Made by a program: the position numbers and the translations under genes
The notes under the pieces: model-generated
What the model saw: the letters and a program-made list of their open reading frames with translations, nothing else
Database searches by the model: none
Told to the model about the DNA's origin: nothing
Part shown: one piece after another, positions 58,901 through 64,000 of the stretch
Position numbering within the stretch: position 1 is the first letter of the stretch
How the letters are laid out: every line of letters begins with the position of its first letter
Assembly: GCA_032718565.1 (NCBI GenBank)
Contig: JAVGVS010000295.1
Location: 377,032 to 441,031, forward strand
Direction of reading: 5' to 3'
Source: Distichodus sexfasciatus
Taxonomy: Eukaryota > Chordata > Actinopteri > Characiformes > Distichodontidae
DNA length: 64,000 nt

Positions 58901-60352
58901 ATAGTAGTCTTGACAGCTGTGTACTATTCCAATGGTAGATTCTTAATGACTTTGCATTGTTATTCCATTAGATTTCGTGAGGGCCTTAGGACATTAGGTG
59001 TGTTCGAGAGAATCCAGGCATGTCCAGAGGGCTTCTACCCAGTTTTTTGCGGCCCTGTGGAAAGATTGACTGCCGAGTTCATTTTCACCCTCTTCACAGT
59101 TCAGTGTTCTGAGAAGAAGGAACAGAAGGCAGAAGATGACAAAACAATGCTTTTCTGGAAACAGTACCTTCAGGAGTGTGAAGGTATAGATGTGCTTCTA
59201 CTTTCAGGATTTCAAACTTCCATGGATTAAATTAGCGAAAGACCATTACAGATTGTTACTGACTTGCTCAGTGGAATGCAGGGATGTTTTCACAGTAAAG
59301 AAAATTCAGAAGTACTATTTAAATCATTACTGTCAACTATTGGTTAATTATCCTATACTGAAATTAAACTAAAAATGATCTGCTTCAGGTGCATCATGCA
59401 TTAAGGGTTTCTTTTGTGTCAGAGAAAATATGGCCACATGGTGGTTCATTTTAAGTTAATGGCAAGTTAATAAGATTTTTTTTAATGTTGGGTAAGGTAT
59501 TACCTATGCTATTATTATATTAATAGCGCAAACAAAAAGTGCATAGTGCTGCTGTTTTTATTTGCCCTTTTCAATATAAAACTATCATGTTTTGAAAAAT
59601 TCAAAACATTTTAACAGTACCTATAAAAGACAGAAAACTGATTATTTTGTTTACAATAATTATGGTGAATTTCATACTGTTTTTATCTCTGATGTTGGAA
59701 CTTGTCAATGTTTCAACCGGCTCAGATTCTTTATTTAGGCACTTTAAGCATAATTCACATGACTCTTAAAAGGACTTAAAATACGATTCGAGAACGAGAG
59801 GTCATATATTGTCTTAGAATGCAAGAAGCTGTAAATTTTCTGCTGGTATTAAATTTGGGAATATTGCATGTGGCGGTGAATAGTCACTCATAGTTGCCCA
59901 TCTTAAGATGTCTCTGACATTAGTAGAAGTTTTAGGTTGGGTAAATGTAGCGTGAAACGTCTTTGCTGTTCTCAGTCATGTGGTTGATAGGACGAGCCAA
60001 CATGACAAGTTTAATTAAAAAAATGTGGAAGCAGATTATTTTATCTTAAAATATTGTTGCTTTTTCTATTTTAAAAAAGTATTTTTCTCCACTCTTTGTT
60101 CTAGACGGACGATGTGCAGCGTCGCTGGAGGACATTCTCGTGTTTGCCACCTCTACCGACGTTGTGCCACCCATCGGCTTCAGCCCTGCGCCCTCCTTGT
60201 CCTTTGTGACCCCACCCGACCCCTCCTGCGGCTTCCCTCAGAGCCAGGCCGACATCAACCACCTTGTTCTTCCTGTGCTCCCCTCCTACGAGCTCTTTAA
60301 AAAGCATCTGGAGTATGCCGTGTGTCAGCTGTCTGTAATGCTGGGGCATTGA
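46858..60352 (+). CDS. G2E3: G2E3, G2/M-phase-specific E3 ubiquitin-protein ligase (14 coding exons, whole gene span)
   Basis: The spliced product is 705 residues, about the size of mammalian G2E3, and starts at an ATG with A at -3. It has an extended PHD at about 20-136 with Cys21, Cys24, Cys27 and Cys30. A PHD/RING-like finger follows at 150-198 (Cys150, Cys153, Cys168, Cys171, His177, Cys180, Cys195, Cys198). A third PHD-like finger lies at about 239-291, and a HECT-like domain runs from about 336 to the end. Mammalian G2E3 is a nuclear/nucleolar E3 ligase active around G2/M and in DNA-damage responses. Its activity has been reported to lie in the N-terminal fingers, with an inactive HECT. 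Here Asp673 occupies the expected HECT cysteine position (ADINHLVLP against the usual TCFNxLxLP). PHF7 shares the N-terminal fingers but lacks a HECT domain. All 13 introns are GT-AG and several carry transposons. Confidence 0.95.
47421..48043. mobile_element. Non-autonomous Tc1/mariner-like element with long terminal inverted repeats, in G2E3 intron 1
   Basis: Left end CAGTGCTGCTTTAAAG...TGTGAACCCCTTATAA and the reverse complement of the right end (CAGTGGTTCTTGAAAATTTG then GAAACCCCTTATAACTTTCT) match for at least 110 bp. Both include CAGATTTTCACAGA and CCTAAAACTAGAT. The interior shows only a decayed trace, with no transposase frame. The right end is followed by TA. Confidence 0.85.
48108..48205 (+). 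CDS. G2E3: G2E3 coding exon 2 (start of extended PHD)
   Basis: It encodes residues 20-52, including [18 protein letters not shown] and [10 protein letters not shown], which form the C2HC pre-PHD part. The acceptor is TTGTAG and the donor GTAAGA. A transposon ends only 64 bp before the exon. Confidence 0.95.
48305..48406 (+). CDS. G2E3: G2E3 coding exon 3
   Basis: It encodes residues 53-86, with [20 protein letters not shown] and an EDIQNEI helix. These are highly conserved in G2E3 and PHF7. It is in phase 0 on both sides. Confidence 0.95.
49181..49305 (+). CDS. G2E3: G2E3 coding exon 4 (PHD core)
   Basis: It encodes residues 87-127 plus two bases, with [14 protein letters not shown] and [14 protein letters not shown]. 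These are zinc ligands of the extended PHD. The donor is GTAAGT. Confidence 0.95.
49550..50288 (-). mobile_element. Tc1 relic, minus strand, in G2E3 intron 4
   Basis: The left end includes GGACAAAAGCATTGGGACGCC, the Tc1 terminal repeat. Inside, in reverse orientation, are the segments CTTTGGCAGCTGTAACAGCTTCCAC, GGGGTTGAGGTCAGGGCTCTG then TGCGGGCCAGTCAA, which correspond to the DD34E transposase C-terminus (compare 11145-11215 on the plus strand). There are internal deletions and no intact frame. The right end abuts the TATCGG repeat. Confidence 0.85.
50310..50560 (-). repeat. Dispersed TATCGG-rich repeat, copy 2
   Basis: Its reverse complement aligns with 355-570 over about 200 bp (shared GTAATTATTACATTGTTTTAG, AAAAAGACTGTA and CGGCAGATATCCAA). 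It lies in G2E3 intron 4. Confidence 0.75.
50765..51740 (-). mobile_element. 5'-truncated LINE with reverse-transcriptase fragment, in G2E3 intron 4
   Basis: A minus-strand open frame (51276-51707) encodes the palm of a non-LTR reverse transcriptase. It has [11 protein letters not shown], a [16 protein letters not shown] region equivalent to the PQGSILGP block, and the YADD catalytic motif at 51516-51527. The 3' end lies at 50765-50800, where the plus strand reads CAAGTCAAGTCAAAATTTATTT. The best match by memory is the L2/CR1-type fish LINEs. The copy is truncated and degraded. Confidence 0.82.
51813..51975 (+). CDS. G2E3: G2E3 coding exon 5 (end of PHD1, start of RING-like finger)
   Basis: It encodes residues 128-182, with SFCKKHCP completing the first finger and [11 protein letters not shown] through WFHRDCVQ of the second. 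Intron 4 before it is the longest at 2.5 kb and is full of repeats. Confidence 0.95.
52060..52166 (+). CDS. G2E3: G2E3 coding exon 6
   Basis: It encodes residues 183-217 plus two bases. It provides the last Cys pair of the second finger ([10 protein letters not shown]) and the invariant-looking [11 protein letters not shown] segment. Confidence 0.95.
52617..52733 (+). CDS. G2E3: G2E3 coding exon 7
   Basis: It encodes residues 218-256 plus two bases, with [18 protein letters not shown] and the Cys239/Cys244 pair that opens the third finger. Confidence 0.95.
52991..53214 (+). repeat. SINE family A copy in G2E3 intron 7
   Basis: The head (CTCGTAGCGTAATGGTTAG), GGTTGCTGGTTTGATAGG and the tail CACAATGACAAATAATTACTT are in the standard order. 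Confidence 0.85.
53454..54432. mobile_element. Inverted-repeat transposon with internal SINE insertions, G2E3 intron 7
   Basis: Left end AGGGCTGGGCGATATGGC then AAAAAAGAT. The reverse complement of the right end reads AGAGCTGGCCGATGTGGTC then AAAAAGATC. These are about 27-bp imperfect terminal repeats of a very common fish GGGCTGGGCGATATGG family. The interior contains SINE family A pieces at 53563-53604 and 54181-54343. Confidence 0.75.
54181..54343 (-). repeat. SINE family A, minus-strand copy lacking its head
   Basis: It has the tail AAGTGAAAGTGAGGGATTAT, CAGTGCACCACAGTGACCTC, GGAGCAGTGGGCAGC and GGGGAGCAGTGCTTGGGGAC. It stops before the tRNA-like head and sits inside the transposon at 53454-54432. 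Confidence 0.85.
54516..54640 (+). CDS. G2E3: G2E3 coding exon 8 (third PHD-like finger)
   Basis: It encodes residues 257-298 plus one base, with [18 protein letters not shown] and NWSCLDC. The exon begins 84 bp after the end of an inverted-repeat transposon. Confidence 0.95.
54813..54921 (+). CDS. G2E3: G2E3 coding exon 9 (linker)
   Basis: It encodes residues 299-334 plus two bases, a Lys/Arg-rich linker ([11 protein letters not shown]) between the fingers and the HECT part. It is poorly conserved in the family, but phase and splice sites fit. Confidence 0.88.
55010..55262 (+). repeat. SINE family B, truncated copy in G2E3 intron 9
   Basis: It aligns in order with 57560-57814: GCTCTCCCC, GTGGGTTTTCTCCGGGTGC, GGTGACTCTAACTTGGCCC, GTGTGCCCTGCGGTG and AATAGGGATTACGAAAATGAA. 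The head is missing or decayed. Confidence 0.8.
55269..55790. mobile_element. Decayed MITE (TAGGGCTGGACAATTAG ends) in G2E3 intron 9
   Basis: It begins TTAGGGCTGGACAATTAG and ends near CATTCAGCCTTAG. It shares a block (ATCCCAGCTTTAATA, CATATTTRMAG, CCTTGTCAGYGARYTATGA) with 56430-56658 in the next intron. No coding was found. Confidence 0.6.
55925..56223 (+). CDS. G2E3: G2E3 coding exon 10 (HECT-like N-lobe start)
   Basis: It encodes residues 335-434 plus one base, with [29 protein letters not shown] and [15 protein letters not shown]. It is the largest exon of the set and a good match to the G2E3 HECT entry. Confidence 0.95.
56430..56658. mobile_element. Decayed MITE copy of the same family in G2E3 intron 10
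   Basis: It contains ATATCCCAGCTTTAATAG, a GGGCAAACCTTGTCAGTG block and an AATCGTAATCGGGGCTAAATTG to GAACAGCCCTAG end. It shares these with 55600-55790. Confidence 0.6.
56791..57159. mobile_element. hAT-type MITE with perfect 8-bp target duplication, G2E3 intron 10
   Basis: The termini TAGGGCTGCTCGATTA and TAATTGCACAGCCTTA are imperfect inverted repeats. CTTCATAC is duplicated at 56783-56790 and 57160-57167. A central CpG-rich part (56915-57010) is flanked by AATCACGATTA-type arrays. No transposase is present. Confidence 0.9.
57170..57440 (-). repeat. Retroposon tail with local 90-bp duplication, G2E3 intron 10
   Basis: It matches 30506-30760 in order: AAATAAACTTTATAATCTGTAC, GAGACAAGACGATGTGCCTCC, then ACAAAATATAAAAATGC. 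Within it, 57201-57265 is repeated at 57291-57355 with few differences. A perfect inverted repeat lies at 57191-57222/57261-57292. Confidence 0.75.
57499..57814 (+). repeat. SINE family B, full-length copy with 14-bp target duplication
   Basis: It has a tRNA-like head (A box TGGTTAGCGCTTCC, B box GGTTCGAACCC at 57535-57545), the body with GTGGGTTTTCTCTGGGTGC and CCGGTTTCCTCCCACGG, and a tail GATAATGAGTGAATG. ATGATCTGCAGCAG is present on both sides (57485-57498 and 57815-57828). It lies in G2E3 intron 10. Confidence 0.9.
58140..58321 (+). CDS. G2E3: G2E3 coding exon 11
   Basis: It encodes residues 435-495, with [20 protein letters not shown] then [13 protein letters not shown]. This is the conserved HECT segment in which LSLVHGGP is characteristic of G2E3-type proteins. 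Confidence 0.95.
58425..58555 (+). repeat. SINE family C-like fragment in G2E3 intron 11
   Basis: GGGTCCCTGAGCAAGCGCC, TTAACCCCAAGTTGTTGCTTG, GACTGTCACTGAAATGAG and AGAGAATCTGCTGAATTCCATAAATG follow the family order; the head is absent. Confidence 0.65.
58691..58863 (+). CDS. G2E3: G2E3 coding exon 12
   Basis: It encodes residues 496-552 plus two bases, with [17 protein letters not shown]. The donor is the less usual GTTTGT; joining to exon 13 restores the frame (LQRFREGL). Confidence 0.93.
58972..59183 (+). CDS. G2E3: G2E3 coding exon 13
   Basis: It encodes residues 553-623 plus one base, with [20 protein letters not shown] and [10 protein letters not shown]. An intron of only 108 bp separates it from exon 12. 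Confidence 0.95.
60105..60352 (+). CDS. G2E3: G2E3 coding exon 14 with stop (HECT C-lobe)
   Basis: It encodes residues 624-705 and the TGA at 60350-60352. It contains [11 protein letters not shown] and the C-lobe end [20 protein letters not shown]. The Asp codon at 60251-60253 stands at the position of the HECT catalytic Cys by hand alignment. Confidence 0.95.
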
Positions 60353-62270
60353 ATTCTCCCTTTTGGACATAAATTGCGTCAGATGTGAAATGGGTGGTTT
60401 TGGCTTGACTTTGCTAATGGTGCTATGTATGTAAATATATGAAATAAGACTGTAGTCTGTAACACTTTTCCATGTTTTTAGGGGCATCATTTTTAGTTCT
60501 GACACCTATTTATATACCTATTCAAACTTTATATTCTCTGCTGCAAGTAGCTGAGATTTTATTCGATGGCAGGTGAAGAATGGCGGTGGTAGTTGCAACC
60601 ACAATATACATGAAATTATTGACCAACTATTGAAAAAAAACCATTTTTTTTCTTTGTAACAGTTATCTGGCCTAAACCAAAGACTTGGAACTTTTATGTA
60701 ACATACAGTATTGTTTGCTACGCTTTTCATCATTCGTTGATATTCATCCTCAACTTTTTTCGTTTTTCCTTTTGGAAGCGAAGACTGTGTTCTCATAGAG
60801 CTAGATCTCTTGCATTGGCTGCAGCAGAGTGAGAGTAAAACTTTTTCCAGTCTGTATTTTAAAGAGTTCTTCCATAATACAGTATAAGCTGACTATGTAT
60901 GTTGTATGCAAATTTTCACTGTGAATAATAAGTGCAGAGTAGAATGGTTCAGGTTGAGTGATTAGAAAACAGCTATGACTCGTATGAGAGTTTATACAAG
61001 TTTTGAGTTCAAGACTTTTCTGCAGTTCGCCTGAGGAAAAAGCATGACCTGAGCATTGTCACAATGAAAAGGGGAAATGGTTGAGGTTATTTTTTCCCTT
61101 TAATGTTCATTTGTTGACATTTTTCTTGTTTAAAAAAAGCAAAGATTCTCAAAGGCACCCCTTGAGGATCCCCAGGGAGTTCATGTACATCTATGATTAT
61201 TTACACTACAAAGTACAATTACAGGCTAGCGCTTATTCTTCCAGCTTCTCCCGTTAGGGCTCGCCACAGTGGAACAACTGCTTCGTTGTCCACATTTGAG
61301 ACTGGCAAAGGGTTTATTCCAGATGCTCTAGCTCTTCTGTTGCTACAATATTTTGCCATTATTAATTCCAATGTGGTCCCCCCTGGTGGTTCATTTTAAA
61401 AGCAAAGTATGTGGCAAAGGTGGGTTTCCTTCAGCAGCGGTCCTGTAATTAAACAATAACAGTGATAAATGACGGACAAAACATTGTGAATGGCACCAAA
61501 TGAGCTACGGTCTGAGCTCAAAAAATAGTTTCTGAGTGTATTTGATTTTTCTGGGTTCTCATCAAGCACCAGCCTAATGTGATCAAGATCTTGGCCTTCT
61601 TTGCTTGATTGAAATGTGTAGCTGGAAGAATAAAACAGGATTGGGTCTGGATTGCTGTTCATTTCTTCCATGGAATAAGAATAAATGTTCTGATAGTTAT
61701 ATTTAGCTCAAAGTTAGACAGGGTATAAACTAAGCAGCTGGTTCACAACTTATTGTTTGAGATTCAAGTATTTGTGTGGTTTTGTAAAATTGTATCTCCT
61801 CTCATTTTTCTGTATTGTCTTCTATGTCTTACTCAGCCGTGCCTTTAGAAGGACAAACATCTTTTTACTTGCTGCATGTTTTCTGATTCTAGCATTAACT
61901 AGCCTGCCATTAATATGATGAACTTTGTTGGTCTTTGACTATAGACCATAAACACCACAAAAGCATGCATGTTCTGATTTGTGTAAATATCTGACTAATA
62001 AAACATTTATGTTCATCAAAACAGCCTAGAGAGACTAGCTCTCCTTTCTTGTTTGTACAGTACTTAAATGTTTTTCTCTTTTTTGTTAATTGTTTTTGTT
62101 AAAGACATGGCAGGTCTGGTGACGTGTACGCTACGACTGTAGCTCTTCAAGGCTGTCATGATAATATTCTGCTTTCTGTGTTGTTTTTTGTTGCTAAAGC
62201 TGGTATTGATCTATTTTTCTATGTAACTAAAGGTTACTTGAAATCAATAAAAATAAGTCTGGTTGTTTAT
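60353..62270 (+). other. G2E3: G2E3 3' untranslated region
   Basis: AT-rich DNA after the stop codon without SINEs or transposons. AATAAA signals lie at 61997-62002 and 62246-62251, the second followed by a GT-rich stretch (GTCTGGTTGTTT), so the transcript probably ends near 62270. Alternative earlier ends are possible. The extent is inferred. Confidence 0.55.
62246..62251 (+). terminator. G2E3: Poly(A) signal AATAAA, likely G2E3 end
   Basis: The canonical hexamer is followed 7-20 bases later by a G/T-rich downstream element. A further AATAAA lies at 61997-62002. Confidence 0.6.
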
Positions 62271-62602
62271 TAAAGACTTATTGTATTCTTGTTTCTTATG
62301 TTTGTTTTCTTGCCTAAACAAGATTTTGTTGATGGTGACCTTTGCTCCCCTTTAACCTCATGTGGTATGTAAAAGTATGTTCTGAAGTAATCTGTATTGT
62401 AAGATTGCATAAAGCTTCCAATATGAGTAAAGTAGAATGCAATAACCTAGCTTAACCATCCCTTTTGTCAAGCATTTAGCTTGTGGGGATTGTAGTCTTT
62501 ATCACACCCAATATGCCATTACTTTTACACCAATGAACGGATGTCCTGTTAATGAATGAAAAGTAGGGTCCTAGATCACAGGTAGAGAAGCATTCTGTAG
62601 AT

Positions 62603-62865
62603 GCAGTTGGTAGCGTAATGGCTAGGGTGCTCGCAACGTGTCGGAAGGTTGCTGGTTTGAATCCCAGGACTGGTAGAGGTACCACTGAGGTACTCATGGG
62701 TAAGGTACCGTCCCCAAGCACTGGTCTCAGCACTGCCCATGTTAGCTGCCCACTGCTCCTTCACGGAAGGGTCAAATGCAGAGGTCACATTTGGTTGTGG
62801 TGCACTGTGTGCTGTGCTGTGGTGCGTTCACAATGACAAATAATCATTCACTTTTTTTCACTTTC
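62603..62865 (+). repeat. SINE family A, best copy
   Basis: The tRNA-like head carries an A box (TTGGTAGCGTAATGGCTAGG) and a B box (GCTGGTTTGAATCCCAGG). The body has CCACTGAGGTACTCATGGG, GCCCACTGCTCCTTCAC and GTCAAATGCAGAGGTCAC. The 3' end reads TTCACAATGACAAATAATCA. At least eight copies of this family lie in the window in both orientations. Confidence 0.9.
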
Positions 62866-63137
62866 ATCTATTTGGGTGGGATGCTAGGTGGTCGTGGGTG
62901 TGAGCAAGGCCCACAACCCCATTGCTCCAGGGGAGGCTATCTCAGTCAATAGAAATTGACAATGCTTTGAAAAGCAAAGTAAATTTGACTTAAGCCAGAA
63001 AGTGTATTAAGTAGTAGTAGGAGTAGTAAAAGTAGCTTGATTAAATACAAAGGCCTACTAATATAACTCTTTTAGACTCTCATAAACAATAATAAAATCA
63101 TGTACCATCTGTAAAACCTTCAGTAACAAAGAAATAT
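62866..63137. other. Intergenic, nothing recognised
   Basis: AT-rich unique DNA. Confidence 0.45.

Positions 63138-63192
<55 letters not shown>
63138..63192. repeat. TAA microsatellite, followed by an inverted TTA/TTC run
   Basis: A TAA run of about 55 bp. After 63193 the strand switches to TTCTTATTATTATTATTAT (to about 63229), so the two can pair. Confidence 0.97.
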
Positions 63193-63193
<1 letters not shown>

Positions 63194-63229
63194 TCTTATT
63201 GTTCTTCTTCTTCTTATTATTATTATTAT

Positions 63230-63799
63230 CATCACCAATCTTCACAGATCCACGACATAATATATACAGCTCCTGAAAAAAAAAGAAAAAAAAAGAGAGA
63301 CCACATCACTTTAATTCTGATTCATTGTTTTTACATTTTGTGGCTGTGTGTCTGTGTAAAATATACAAGTCAATGCTCCTTTATCACTTTACCATGCTTA
63401 TTTCCAAATTATAAACATTTTTAGAGTAAATCATCTGTTTCTATTACTTTATTATCTTATGGAGTAAATGTAACCTGGAAGTTGCAAACTAAACATGTAT
63501 TATTTTACAGTTATGTCCAAATGTACAATTATGTTACAAATATGATCCACAAGTCCACGATATCCTCATTTGCTGAGATCTGTTTCCTCGAATCCTCTAA
63601 TCAGAAAACTGGATCAGGTGTATAGAGGTTGGAATAGAACACACGGAGTAGCTGCTATAAAAACAGAATTGCAGTTATATATTATAATATGGGCTTCTGT
63701 GTTTTTTTTCCCCAGACCTGCAACTGCAAAAGTTCATAAATGAATAGCAACCTGAACATTTTGCACTCAAAACCACATATTACAAGGTCAGTGAACATA
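63230..63799. other. Intergenic AT-rich DNA
   Basis: No gene or recognised repeat. There is an A-rich stretch at 63276-63294. Confidence 0.45.
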
Positions 63800-64000
63800 A
63801 AAAACCGTGATATGGTCTCTTATTTTTTTCCGGAGGCGTATATACTCGGCCGTCTTTTCATCTTCGAGTGCCTCTTAAGAAGCGTACTACCGGTAGTGGT
63901 ACGGAGCATCTTTATGCTGCCTTCAAGAGGGCTCGTGGTCACGAATATAACAGACGTTACGCCTACTTAACGGAACAAGTCATAACGAGTGTGTTGCCAT
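63800..64000. promoter_or_regulatory. CpG-richer right edge, possible promoter of the next gene
   Basis: CpG frequency rises relative to the flank, with TTCCGGAGGCG near 63829 (ETS-like) and CTCGGCCGTC near 63846. No exon is identifiable before the window ends. Mammalian synteny would place SCFD1 after G2E3, but nothing here proves it. Confidence 0.3.

Noticed and set aside
58709..59230. 173-codon frame covering G2E3 exons 12 and 13 without splicing
   Set aside because: The 108-bp intron happens to stay open. Removing it at GTTTGT/TTAG restores the family sequence LQRFREGL, so the spliced reading is preferred.

Overview
This window reads as nuclear genomic DNA of a teleost fish. It has vertebrate GT-AG introns and an AT-rich background. 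It is dense in microsatellites and in typical fish DNA transposons: Tc1/mariner relics, hAT-type and other MITEs, and tRNA-headed SINEs, with LINE fragments. The SINE and transposon spectrum would suit an ostariophysan such as a catfish or characin, but that is a guess. No prokaryotic features, CRISPR arrays or rRNA genes were seen.

One protein-coding gene is clearly present. It lies on the + strand at 46858-60352 and has 14 coding exons, which I assembled by hand. Every junction is GT-AG, phases are consistent, and the result is 2118 nt or 705 residues. It is the orthologue of G2E3, a G2/M-phase ubiquitin ligase. The order is an N-terminal extended PHD, a PHD/RING-like finger, a third PHD-like finger and a C-terminal HECT-like domain. 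By my hand alignment, Asp673 sits where active HECT ligases carry the catalytic Cys. A 3' UTR of about 1.9 kb ends at a canonical poly(A) signal near 62246. The introns hold most of the recognisable mobile DNA in the second half.

Positions 1-46.2 kb contain no believable coding exon. Against the transposon-littered background stand about 16 islands of unrepetitive, motif-rich sequence with many TAATTA/TTAATT-type homeodomain cores. Examples are 6.3-6.9, 12.4-12.8, 20.0-20.7, 27.2-28.1, 32.1-33.1, 34.7-35.3, 38.8-39.5, 41.4-41.8 and 42.8-43.1 kb. They look like conserved noncoding developmental enhancers, and three of them carry perfect palindromes or hairpins. In mammals G2E3 sits beside PRKD1 and the FOXG1 gene desert, so the simplest inference is that this is part of a foxg1-type regulatory landscape. 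Conservation cannot be tested here.

The rest is repeats: Tc1 relics at 0.6-1.26, 9.86-10.41, 10.93-11.4 and 49.55-50.29 kb; a hAT element with a perfect 8-bp target duplication nested inside another inverted-repeat element at 14.0-15.5 kb; a second hAT MITE with an 8-bp duplication in G2E3 intron 10; three SINE families; a LINE reverse-transcriptase fragment in intron 4; and many simple repeats. The last ~200 bp are richer in CpG and could be the edge of the next gene's promoter.
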